Source: Thermoanaerobaculales bacterium (GTDB lineage: Bacteria > Acidobacteriota > Thermoanaerobaculia > Thermoanaerobaculales > Sulfomarinibacteraceae). Taken from it: DNA of 64,000 nt. The notes beneath the pieces were generated by a model, which was not told where the DNA came from, searched no databases, and saw only the letters and a program-made list of their open reading frames with translations. The position numbers were made by a program, and so were the translations under genes. Positions 43,991-51,921 of this stretch are shown here, in pieces. Each line of letters opens with the position of its first letter. Position 1 is the first letter of the stretch. The DNA is taken from positions 123,206 through 187,205 of the forward strand of contig DAOPQC010000002.1 of NCBI GenBank assembly GCA_035358815.1, written 5' to 3'.

Positions 43991-45220
43991 TCACGGAACG
44001 GTCACGCTCCACGCGCTCATGTCGCCCGTCTCGAAGCCGTCCTCGAAGATCCCCGAGAAGTACGGCGACACGTAGTTCCAGATCCACTGCATGCGCACGC
44101 CGGCGTTCATCTGGTTGCCGGTGCAGGTCGCGTAGCTCGCGTGGTGGATGGCAATCACCTTGTGGGTCGAGCGGGCCAGCACCGGCGACCCTGACTGGCC
44201 GCCGGAGGTGTCGCAGTAGTAGCCGGAGTCGGTGGGACCGATCAGCGGGTGGCCCACCGCGTCGATCTCGCAGTAGCCGCTGGTGTTCATGTCGCTTTCG
44301 AGGGCGAAGATCTTGGGGTTGCCGTCCGGGTGGCCGGCCATGTAGATCTCCTCGTGGAGGACCGGGGTCCGGGGGTCCAGCTCGAGGTAGCCGAACTGCT
44401 CGACCGCCGCCGGGTTGTTGATGGTGAACAGCGCGAAGTCGAAGGTCGGGTTGTTGAGCAGCAGGGTGTTGCCGGTCACGGTGGTCACCGGCTTGTTGGT
44501 GGTGCCGTGGCACTCGGCGCGCTCGTAGTTGAAGTGGAACTGCGAGGCTGCGAGCCAGCTCGCCTGCTCGATGCAGTGCTCGTTGGTGAACATCTTGTCA
44601 CCCGGGTCGACCCGCCAGGCGGTGCACAGGTAGACGTACGGCGACTCGATCCGATAGTGCCGGGCGACCGCGTGCGACCGCTCGTACTCGGTCGGGTGGC
44701 TGGCGGCGTAGCACTCGACGTCGTCCCGGTCGTCCGCGCCGCACACCGACTCCAGCCCGCCCACCGGGTAGCCCCAGGCGTAGGCGTCGACCTGGAAGCC
44801 GGAGCCCGCGAGGTCGCGGGCGAGCGCGGGGTCAGCCACCCGCAGCTCGAGCAGCGCCGTGTCACCGGGGACCCCGAAGGCCCACTTGCCCGGCGTGGCG
44901 TCGGTCGAGAAGCCGGAGCCCGGGTAGGGGTGGGAGGTCGTCTTGTCGGCGTCGGAGATGACGAGCTCGACCCCCGGCGCCAGGGTCAGGTCGACGAGGT
45001 GGACGAAGATGATCGAGGCGCCCGGATGGGAGACCACCCGGAGCTCGGAGTTCTGGTGCGAGTATCCCGCCTTGACGTCGATCGGCGCGACCTCCCCTGC
45101 CACCGTCGGGCCGACCGCAGGCGCGTCGTCGGCGGTGGCGACTGCCGGCGCTGCCAGCGCGACGCCGATCACGGCGAGGACGGCCAGGACCTTCGAAACG
45201 GAACGATGGGTCGTGCGCAT
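43991..45220 (-). CDS. secreted trypsin-like serine protease with GFESGD tail
   Basis: 409 residues with a signal peptide (about 1-30). The chymotrypsin-fold triad is His in MFTNEHCIEQ, Asp in PTFDFALFTINN and Ser in TSGGQSGSPVLA. Several Cys (CGADDRDDVEC, CTAWR, CHGTT, CDTS, CTGN) suggest disulfides and an oxidising location. A beta-sandwich prodomain precedes it (about 40-150). Tail is FEDGFETGDMSAWSVTVP. GGAGGAGAG precedes the ATG at 45220. Confidence 0.87.
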   Translation of the reverse strand: MRTTHRSVSKVLAVLAVIGVALAAPAVATADDAPAVGPTVAGEVAPIDVKAGYSHQNSELRVVSHPGASIIFVHLVDLTLAPGVELVISDADKTTSHPYPGSGFSTDATPGKWAFGVPGDTALLELRVADPALARDLAGSGFQVDAYAWGYPVGGLESVCGADDRDDVECYAASHPTEYERSHAVARHYRIESPYVYLCTAWRVDPGDKMFTNEHCIEQASWLAASQFHFNYERAECHGTTNKPVTTVTGNTLLLNNPTFDFALFTINNPAAVEQFGYLELDPRTPVLHEEIYMAGHPDGNPKIFALESDMNTSGYCEIDAVGHPLIGPTDSGYYCDTSGGQSGSPVLARSTHKVIAIHHASYATCTGNQMNAGVRMQWIWNYVSPYFSGIFEDGFETGDMSAWSVTVP

Positions 45221-45469
45221 GGCCTCTCTCCTCCCTGGAACGCAGCGCTTCGGCCCCCGAGGACCGAGCTGCTGCCCTCGATGGTATCGAATCCCGCGCG
45301 AGTCGGACAGATCCTGGGGCTCGACGGCAGACCTGCCCGCAGCGTGCGTGAACGTCCGGCGACGTGCTCTGCGCCTCATCCCCGGACGCGGATCCGACTC
45401 TGGCCCCCGGGTGCATTCCGGCGTCCTTGACGCGACGCGGCGGCGCCGCCGTGGCAAGAGCGAGCGGGC

Positions 45470-45513
45470 GGGGCCCGAACCCCTATCCCCTATCCCCTCC
45501 ATCCTTCCTCACG
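45470..45513 (-). repeat. 3'-end repeat after the FG-GAP gene
   Basis: CCCCTATCCCCTATCCCCTC (45480-45499) leads into the stop of the FG-GAP gene. The rest of 45221-45508 shows no feature. Confidence 0.55.
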
Positions 45514-46828
45514 GCACCACGGCGCTCCAGGCGCTGGTGTCGCCCGACTCGAAGCCGTCCGCAAACGGGAAGGGCGCTCCCAGGTTGTAGAACACCACCA
45601 CCGACGGCTCGCCCGAGTAGCCGATGATCAGGTCGGGCAGCGAGTCGCCGTTGATGTCGCCGAACGCCACGGCCGTGCCCACGGCAGACGAGTCGTAGGT
45701 CCAGCTCGGCGCCGCGTCGAGCGCGCCGCCCCGGTTGAGGTAGATGTGGGTCTGGCCGTTCGAGAAGTGGACCTCCGCGAGGTCCGGGTCGCCGTCCCGG
45801 TCGATGTCGCACCAGCGCAGGTCGCTGTGGCCGAAGTAGGTGGCCGCCGACGCCCAGGTCGGCGTCAGCACCCCAGCGTCATTCGTGTACAGCAGGGTCG
45901 GGTCGTGGCCGAGGGCGAGGTCCTGCCAGCCGTTGCCGTCGACGTCGGCCCAGCCGACCCCCTTGTCCGTGTCGGAGATGCCGGTGGTCCACATCGGCGT
46001 GGTGGCCAACGTCCCGTCCAGGTTGCGGTAGACGCCGCTTTCGAAGGAGTTCGTCCACTTCGATACCGCCAGGTCCTCCCAACCGTCGCCGTCGAGATCG
46101 CCGAAGTCGAGGAAGTTCTGGATCGACGTCTCGGCCGACTGCCAGGACGGGCTCGTCGCCAGTGCGCCGGCGCTGTTGACGTACATGTACATCGGCCGGT
46201 ACGGGTCCTGCGGCGAGTTGCCCTGGTTGGCGGTCACCACGTCGATGTCGCCGTCGTGGTCGACGTCGAAGGGCTTGGCGTAGTTGGTCCACGACACATC
46301 GGTCGCGAACCAGCCCGGGGTCGTGGACGGCCCGCCGGGTCCCCCGAAGTAGATCACCGAGGGCGCCATCTCGAAGCCGCCGTTGGCGGCGAACACATCC
46401 GGGTAGTCGTCACCGTCGATGAGTGCCACCTGGATGTCGCCGGTCGACCGCTCGTCGGCCGACACCCAGGAGGGGCTGGCCTCGAGCTCGCTGCCGGTGT
46501 TGAGGTAGATCAGGTTCTCCCAGTCCGGGTAGGGCGGGTAGGAGTCGGAGTGGTAGCAGCCAACGACCAGGTCGACGTCGCCGTCGAGGTCGACGTCGGC
46601 GGCCTGCAGCCCGCCGACCTGGACCCGCAGCGCGTTCTGCCAATCCGGCGCCGCCGGGTAGGGAACGGTCTCGTCCACGACCACCGCGCCCTCCCGCTCC
46701 GCGGCCGGGATCACCACCACCTCGTGCCCGTCGGAGGAGACCTCGATCCGAGGCCCCTCGCCGGCCGCCGGCAGACCGAGCGCCAGCGCGCCGACGCCAA
46801 CCACGCAACACGCAAGCAACCCGCGCAT
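45509..46828 (-). CDS. secreted FG-GAP/VCBS propeller protein with GFESGD tail
   Basis: 439 residues; signal peptide about 1-23. Seven calcium-binding FG-GAP repeats of the form DVDLDGDVDLVVG, DVDHDGDIDVVTA, DLDGDGWEDLAVS, DVDGNGWQDLALG, DIDRDGDPDLAEV and DINGDSLPDLIIG build an integrin-like beta-propeller. No catalytic residues are apparent. Tail is FADGFESGDTSAWSAVVP. It lies 16 bases after the glucokinase stop and may be co-transcribed. Confidence 0.83.
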   Translation of the reverse strand: MRGLLACCVVGVGALALGLPAAGEGPRIEVSSDGHEVVVIPAAEREGAVVVDETVPYPAAPDWQNALRVQVGGLQAADVDLDGDVDLVVGCYHSDSYPPYPDWENLIYLNTGSELEASPSWVSADERSTGDIQVALIDGDDYPDVFAANGGFEMAPSVIYFGGPGGPSTTPGWFATDVSWTNYAKPFDVDHDGDIDVVTANQGNSPQDPYRPMYMYVNSAGALATSPSWQSAETSIQNFLDFGDLDGDGWEDLAVSKWTNSFESGVYRNLDGTLATTPMWTTGISDTDKGVGWADVDGNGWQDLALGHDPTLLYTNDAGVLTPTWASAATYFGHSDLRWCDIDRDGDPDLAEVHFSNGQTHIYLNRGGALDAAPSWTYDSSAVGTAVAFGDINGDSLPDLIIGYSGEPSVVVFYNLGAPFPFADGFESGDTSAWSAVVP

Positions 46829-46844
46829 GTTTCCTCCTCGTCCG

Positions 46845-47825
46845 TCAGCCGCGTCCGGCGCGGTGGCGCTGCGCACAGCGGGCGGCGCCCCACAGGGCGA
46901 GATCGGCCTTCAGCGCCACCCGCACCGGGATCGCCTCGACCAGCGGCCGCATCCTGCCCTTGGCCAGGAACCGGCCCATGAAGCCACCTTCCTCGAGCAC
47001 CGCCAGCAACTTCGGGGCGATGCCTCCCGCCAGCCAGACGCCACCGGATGCCATCATCATCAGCGCGACGTCGCCGGCGACCGCTCCGTACAGCCCGGCG
47101 AACAGCCGCACCGCCCGCGCCGCGGCTCCGCCAGGGTCGGCCACGGCGGCGGCGGCGATCGCAGCCGCGGCGTCACCGCCGACGTCGCCGGTCGCCGGCG
47201 CGGAGCGCTCCCCCGCAGCGAGGAAGTCGTGGATGGCGACCAGGCCGGGCCCCGACACCACGCGCTCCCAGCTCACCCGGCCGTGACGCGCCTCGAGGTG
47301 CCGGAGCAACGCACGCTCCTCGTCGCCGGCGGGCGCGAAGGCCGCATGCCCGCCCTCGCAGGCAAAGGGATGGTGGCGCCGGCCGTCCCAGAACATCCCC
47401 GCCACCCCGAGCCCGGTGCCGGCCGCGACCACGGCCGCGTTGCCGGCCGCGCCGGGTAGCCCGGGGTGGAGCACGCGGAGCTCGTCCCCGCTCAGGTCCC
47501 CGACCCCCCAGGCCGCCGCCTCGAGGTCGTTGACCAGCACCACGTCGTCAAGCCCGAGGCGCCCGGCGAGCGCGTCGGCCTCGACCTCCCAGGGCAGGTT
47601 GGTGGTGCGGACCCGCCCGCCCTGGACCGGCCCCGGCAGCCCGAACGCCGCCCGGCTGCAGCCCGTGCCGGCCTCGGCCAGGAACGCGGCCACGGGCCCG
47701 TCGAGCGACGGCCACTCGCGGCTCGAGTACGCCCCCTCGGCCAGCTTGCGAAGCCGCGCCCCCCGGCCCTCGAAGAGCGCCAGGCGGGTCGTGGTGCCGC
47801 CGACGTCCCCGGCGAGGATCCTCAC
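46845..47825 (-). CDS. glk: glucokinase
   Basis: 326 residues of the Glk (hexokinase-like, non-ROK) family. ATP-phosphate motif GDVGGTTTRLALF, catalytic Asp in LVNDLEAAAWG, AAGTGLGVAG and sugar-site CEGGHAAFAPAGDEE, and ASGGVWLAGGIAPK near the end. It makes glucose-6-P, the substrate of Pgi encoded about 5 kb away. Start is GTG at 47825; the upstream ORF extension is not coding-like. Confidence 0.92.
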   Translation of the reverse strand: MRILAGDVGGTTTRLALFEGRGARLRKLAEGAYSSREWPSLDGPVAAFLAEAGTGCSRAAFGLPGPVQGGRVRTTNLPWEVEADALAGRLGLDDVVLVNDLEAAAWGVGDLSGDELRVLHPGLPGAAGNAAVVAAGTGLGVAGMFWDGRRHHPFACEGGHAAFAPAGDEERALLRHLEARHGRVSWERVVSGPGLVAIHDFLAAGERSAPATGDVGGDAAAAIAAAAVADPGGAAARAVRLFAGLYGAVAGDVALMMMASGGVWLAGGIAPKLLAVLEEGGFMGRFLAKGRMRPLVEAIPVRVALKADLALWGAARCAQRHRAGRG

Positions 47826-47996
47826 GGTGCCACCCGCTGAGACTGCCCCACGGCCCCTCCGCGATTCGCTGCCGCCCATCATAGTCGGTCCGCCCGGCAA
47901 CCGGCGATCACAGCTCGTGTAAGATCCGCGGCGCGCCTTGTCGCGGCACCGCGACCATGGCGGGACGGCGCAACGCCCACGAAGGCAGGAGGACCC

Positions 47997-48413
47997 ATGA
48001 CGCAGCGGACCTTGACCATCGTCAAGCCGGACTCGGTGGAGAACGGCAACGTCGGCAACATCATCGCCCACCTCGAGCGCGAGGGATTCCGGATCGTCGC
48101 CGCCCGCTCTCTGCGGCTGACCCAATCGCAGGCGGGAGCCTTCTACGCGGTGCACCGGGAGCGGCCCTTCTACGGGAGCCTGGTGGCCTACATGACCTCG
48201 GGGCCGGTGTGGGTGATGTGCCTCGAGCGCGAGGACGCCGTCCACCACCTGCGGGCGGTGATGGGCGCGACCAATCCGGCCGACGCGGCGGACGGCACCA
48301 TCCGGGCTGCCTACGGCTCCTCCATCGAGCGCAACGCGATCCACGGCTCCGACTCGTTGGAGAACGCGGCGATCGAGGTCAGCTTCTTCTTCGCGGCGTC
48401 GGAGTTGGTGTAA
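47997..48413 (+). CDS. ndk: nucleoside diphosphate kinase
   Basis: 138 residues, the normal length. RTLTIVKPDSV opens the fold and the phosphorylated His116 lies in the signature NAIHGSDS. GGAGG precedes the ATG. A TAAGAT box near 47923 is a possible -10. The 3'-end repeat begins about 16 bases after the stop. Confidence 0.97.
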   Translation: MTQRTLTIVKPDSVENGNVGNIIAHLEREGFRIVAARSLRLTQSQAGAFYAVHRERPFYGSLVAYMTSGPVWVMCLEREDAVHHLRAVMGATNPADAADGTIRAAYGSSIERNAIHGSDSLENAAIEVSFFFAASELV

Positions 48414-48424
48414 GTCACTGATAG

Positions 48425-48468
48425 CATTGGATCTAGGATATAGGATCTAGGGGATAGGGGCATCGCCG
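48425..48468 (+). repeat. 3'-end repeat after ndk, overlapping the next gene's end
   Basis: GGATCTAGGATATAGGATCT then AGGGGATAGGGG. It is in sense orientation to ndk, and on the minus strand it encodes the last codons and TAG stop of the four-helix-bundle gene. Confidence 0.7.
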
Positions 48469-48857
48469 CCGCATCGTGGATCGGCGGCGCCTCGGTGCTC
48501 GAGAGCCTTCGAGAGGCCACGCAGCAGCCGCCCGACCTCGTCGCACAGCGTCAACAGGAACTTCGGCTCTTCACTCCGCAGGTAGCCCACTGCCGCCGCA
48601 ATGCGAAGCTGTGTCTCGAGCTCGGCCTGGGAGCCGAGCGCGATGTCGAGGAAGCGCAGATACTCCCGCGTCGTGTGGCGCTGGTGACCCTCTGCGACGT
48701 TGTAGGCCACCGACCGAGATGTCTTCCGCAGTTCCTGGGCGAGGCCGAATCGCTCATGCCTAGGAAACGACTCGGTCAGTCGATGGACGGCAACGCTCAA
48801 CTCGACCGCCCGCTGCCACGCGGCAAGATCGCGAAACGACGAAACGCGCTGCCCCAT
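48447..48857 (-). CDS. four-helix bundle protein (23S rRNA IVP family)
   Basis: 136 residues. FRDLAAWQRAVELSVAVHRL, SRSVAYNVAEGHQR and REYLRFLDIALGSQAELETQ are hallmark helices of the S23/IVP-like four-helix bundle family, often encoded in rRNA intervening sequences but here free-standing. Function unknown. The C-terminus (GGDAPIP) and stop come from the 3'-end repeat, so the original end has probably been replaced. Confidence 0.85.
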   Translation of the reverse strand: MGQRVSSFRDLAAWQRAVELSVAVHRLTESFPRHERFGLAQELRKTSRSVAYNVAEGHQRHTTREYLRFLDIALGSQAELETQLRIAAAVGYLRSEEPKFLLTLCDEVGRLLRGLSKALEHRGAADPRCGGDAPIP

Positions 48858-48974
48858 TGCTCGCCCCGCTGTTCACAAGGTCAGCTGTGGCCACTCCCTG
48901 TCAACGCGCCGCCCGGGTGTGGTCCTCTTTGGGCATTTGACGGCGGGATGCGAAGGCAGAGGCCGGCGTCCTGC

Positions 48975-49012
48975 CCTAGATCCTATCCCCCAGATCCGAG
49001 ATCCGGCAGACC
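48975..49012. repeat. 3'-type repeat in a divergent region
   Basis: CCTAGATCCTATCCCCCAG then ATCCGAGATCCGG, just upstream of the dCMP deaminase -10 box. Confidence 0.55.
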
Positions 49013-49022
49013 GCCGCCGCGG

Positions 49023-49028
49023 TATACT
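49023..49028 (+). promoter_or_regulatory. -10 box for leaderless dCMP deaminase mRNA
   Basis: TATACT, eight bases, then the ATG at 49037; no Shine-Dalgarno. Confidence 0.55.
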
Positions 49029-49036
49029 CCACCCCC

Positions 49037-49489
49037 ATGCAACGCGTCAGCTGGGACCGTTACTTCATGAATCTCGCCGTGCAGGTGGCCACGCGGTCGA
49101 CCTGCCCGCGCAAGAGCGTCGGGGCGGTCATCGTACGCGACAAGACGATCCTCTCCACCGGCTACAACGGGTCGATCCGCGGCGCGCCGCACTGCTCCGA
49201 GGCCGGCTGCCTGATGGAGAACGACCACTGCATCCGGACGGTCCACGCCGAGGCCAATGCTCTCGTTCAGGCCGCCCGGCATGGGGTCCGGCTCGAGGAC
49301 GCCGAGATCTACGTCACCGCCTCGCCCTGCTTCAACTGCTTCAAGCTGATCGCCAACGCCGGCATCAGGACCGTCTACTACGGTGAGTTCTACCGCGACG
49401 ACAGGGTGCTGGAGTTCGCGCGCGACGCGGGCATCGAGCTGGTCCATCTGGGCGTCGAGAACGGCCAGCCCATCGCCTCCCACCGATGA
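49037..49489 (+). CDS. deoxycytidylate deaminase family protein
   Basis: 150 residues. Zinc-site motifs VHAEANAL and SPCFNCFKLI are intact, with the extra Cys/His segment (HCSEAGCLMENDHCIRTVHA) that marks dCMP deaminases (ComEB-like) and binds a second zinc. It converts dCMP to dUMP for dTTP synthesis. It overlaps trmB by four bases (ATGA). Confidence 0.9.
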   Translation: MQRVSWDRYFMNLAVQVATRSTCPRKSVGAVIVRDKTILSTGYNGSIRGAPHCSEAGCLMENDHCIRTVHAEANALVQAARHGVRLEDAEIYVTASPCFNCFKLIANAGIRTVYYGEFYRDDRVLEFARDAGIELVHLGVENGQPIASHR

Positions 49490-50067
49490 CCGACGTCGAC
49501 CTCGACGCGGTCGCCGTCCCGCTCGACTGGCGCGAGCTGTTCGGGCGAGACGCGCCGACCGACGTCGAGATCGGCTCCGGCAAGGGCCGCTTCCTGCTTG
49601 CCCTCGCCGCCAGCCGTCCGGAGCGCAACCTGCTCGCCGTGGAGCGGGCAGGTGCGTACCACAAGATGTGCTGCGAGCGGGCCGCCAAGCATGGCCTGGG
49701 CAACATCCGGCTGCTGCGCACGACCGCCGAAGACCTCCTGTTCCGGCTGCTGCGCCCCTCGTCGGTCGACACCCTCTTCGTCCTGTTTCCCGACCCGTGG
49801 CCCAAGAAGCGGCACCACAAGCGGCGGCTGATCACGCTCGACAGCGTGGCCGCCATGGCCGGCGCGCTGCGTCCCGGCGGCAGGCTCCTGGTCAAGACCG
49901 ACCACGCCGGCTACGCCGCCGTGATCGGCGAGGCGCTGGCGGGCGAGCGCGCGCTGCGCGCCATCGATGCCGCCCCCGCGTTCGCCGAGCTGCCGGTCAG
50001 CGGCTTCGAGCACAAGTACCTCGACCAGGGCCGCGACATCTTCGCCTTCGCCTGCGAGAGGGTTTGA
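49486..50067 (+). CDS. trmB: tRNA (guanine-N7-)-methyltransferase
   Basis: 193 residues. SAM motif VEIGSGKGRFLLALA, AVERAG, and the family's FVLFPDPWPKKRHHKRRL catalytic motif, followed by TDHAGYAAVI. It methylates G46 of tRNA variable loops. Somewhat shorter than E. coli TrmB at the N-terminus, as is common. Translationally coupled to the deaminase gene. Confidence 0.94.
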   Translation: MTDVDLDAVAVPLDWRELFGRDAPTDVEIGSGKGRFLLALAASRPERNLLAVERAGAYHKMCCERAAKHGLGNIRLLRTTAEDLLFRLLRPSSVDTLFVLFPDPWPKKRHHKRRLITLDSVAAMAGALRPGGRLLVKTDHAGYAAVIGEALAGERALRAIDAAPAFAELPVSGFEHKYLDQGRDIFAFACERV

Positions 50068-50535
50068 GCCCAGCCTCGGGCTGCTCCCCGGTCACGCCGC
50101 ACCCGCATCCGCTTCCGCGCCCGATCCCGGGCCCGTCTCCGTGCCCGTGCCCGTATCCGCTCGTTCGCTCTGTCTTCGAGAGCACGTCGCGCCGATCGTC
50201 TTTCGGCGCTCCCCGAGGTGACTCGCGGCCGGCGGCCGCGGTGACCAGCCGTCACCAGCGGGTGGCCGTAGGCCGCAAGCTATTGCGGCCACGACCACAG
50301 CCGCTGCCGTCGGCAGGTTGCCATCTTTGGCGATTTCGGGCCTCGAACACCTTGTCACGAGGTACGTAGTCCCGAAATCGCCAAAGATGGCACGCCCGCA
50401 GGACGCGCTTTCCTCGGACTCGCCGCGTTTCCCGGGCGCGAGCGCGGAAGCGGGCGGGAATGTCGTTCGGGAACGGGAACGGGAGCGGGAACCGGCACGA
50501 CGGCGGCATGACGCCCGCCCCGTCGATGCTGCGCT
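50068..50535. repeat. intergenic hexamer repeats flanking a 22-base inverted repeat
   Basis: CGCTTCCGCGCCCG/CCCGTGCC units lie at 50105-50160 and CGGGAACGGGAACGGGAGCG units at 50468-50490. The inverted repeat is listed separately. No coding signal. Confidence 0.6.
50319..50392. repeat. perfect 22-base inverted repeat with inner stem
   Basis: Arms 50319-50340 (TGCCATCTTTGGCGATTTCG then GG) and 50371-50392 are exact reverse complements, 30 bases apart, with an inner CCTCG/CGAGG pair. The arms are more A+T-rich than their surroundings. No T-run follows. Confidence 0.85.
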
Positions 50536-51909
50536 TCACTGCGGAGGCAGCTCCCCGCTCAGCTCCTGCCCCGAGCTGAGCAGGAGGTGCCAGCGCACCC
50601 GCACCTGCGAGCGGCTCACGGCCAGCCGCACCGGCCCGGTGGTCAGCTGCTCGCGAGGGCCGAGATGGGTCTCGCGAAAGCGCACGGCATCCGCGACCTC
50701 GCCGACCATGGCCTGCCACTCCCCGCTCCGCCGGGTGCCGAGCTCGATGCTGTCGAAGGAGCCGCGGTCGCCGACCAGCACCGGTCCCTGGGCCGCCGCG
50801 ACCTCGAGCCAGTTGCCGACACCGGACACCGCCGACGAGAACAGCCCGCCGTTGGTGAGGCTCACCCGCACTGTCCCGCCCGAGCGCACCACATCGACGC
50901 GCACCTCCGGGGCCGGCCCGCTGCCGTCAAGGTAGCTGAGCAGGGCCTCCTCCCCGATGCCCAGCCGTGCGCCCGCCGGCGGCAGCGGCACCAGGTCCCA
51001 CCCCACGACCTCCGGAAGCGCCATCCGGTCGATCTCCGCGAGGCACGCGTGCAGGCGGGACACATCCCACCAGCGGACCGCCAGCGACTCGCCCGGCGCC
51101 CAACGGCGGTCCGACCAGTCCAGCGGCGTGCGCACGACGAAGGTGCGGTCGAGCTCCGAAGAGGTGCGGACCTCGGCGTTTTCCGACTCGGTCAGCGGAC
51201 CGATGTCATCCCCCCACTCGCCGAGCGCCGGACGGACGATCGGCGTCAGTCCGATCCCGATCCGCACCCCGACGCCGAGCCCAACCAGCGGTTCCAGCTT
51301 CTTCGCGAGTGGCAGCGTCCCGCCCTCGCCGACGCCCCGCAGGTCGCTGTGCCCGGTCCCGAAGGCCGGCACCACGCAGCGGCCGGCGGACTGCGCAACC
51401 CGCCGGCCCTCCTCCTCGCCGAGCTGGCTGACCGACAGCACAGGGACCACCGGGACTGCTGCGGCCGCCGCCAGCCGCGCCACGAACTCCGCGCTGCCGG
51501 CCGGCAGGTCGGGCAGATCGAGCACGATCTCTGCCGGGCGTGCCCCGGCCTCATCGGCGATCACCGCGCGCCACACCGATGCCGCGATGGCGGGATCGAG
51601 GTCCGCCCGCGCACCCTCCACCCGGAGCAGGACGCCGGCCGGCAAGCCACCAGCGATCGCCGGCTTCGGGTCGAAGCGGAGGACCGGCGCGCCGCCCGCC
51701 AGGTCGACCACCCCGCGGCGCACGACCACCTCGTCGATGCCGACCCGGGCGAGCTCGGCGGCGGTGATCTCGTCGATGCCTCGTCCCGCCAGCCAGACCA
51801 CCGCGCGTCGAGGGTCGGGAGCGACCTCGACCAGTGGCGCCCGGCGACTGCCGTCGGCGCACGACGAGGCCACCAGCACGACGATGGCAGCGGTCGTGGC
51901 GCAGCGCAT
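50536..51909 (-). CDS. exported protein of unknown function, possibly DUF3142
   Basis: 457 residues with a hydrophobic N-terminus ending in VASSC, a possible weak lipobox. The N-half (about 35-290) alternates short strands and helices like a TIM-barrel (GRGIDEITAAELARVGIDEV, ILDLPDLPAG-type, VVPVLSVSQLG); the C-half is beta-rich. The pattern recalls DUF3142 proteins but I am not certain. It starts 12 bases after the histidine kinase stop and is probably co-transcribed; TACCAT (51916-51921) six bases before the ATG could be an internal -10. Confidence 0.6.
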   Translation of the reverse strand: MRCATTAAIVVLVASSCADGSRRAPLVEVAPDPRRAVVWLAGRGIDEITAAELARVGIDEVVVRRGVVDLAGGAPVLRFDPKPAIAGGLPAGVLLRVEGARADLDPAIAASVWRAVIADEAGARPAEIVLDLPDLPAGSAEFVARLAAAAAVPVVPVLSVSQLGEEEGRRVAQSAGRCVVPAFGTGHSDLRGVGEGGTLPLAKKLEPLVGLGVGVRIGIGLTPIVRPALGEWGDDIGPLTESENAEVRTSSELDRTFVVRTPLDWSDRRWAPGESLAVRWWDVSRLHACLAEIDRMALPEVVGWDLVPLPPAGARLGIGEEALLSYLDGSGPAPEVRVDVVRSGGTVRVSLTNGGLFSSAVSGVGNWLEVAAAQGPVLVGDRGSFDSIELGTRRSGEWQAMVGEVADAVRFRETHLGPREQLTTGPVRLAVSRSQVRVRWHLLLSSGQELSGELPPQ

Positions 51910-51921
51910 GCCGAGATGGTA

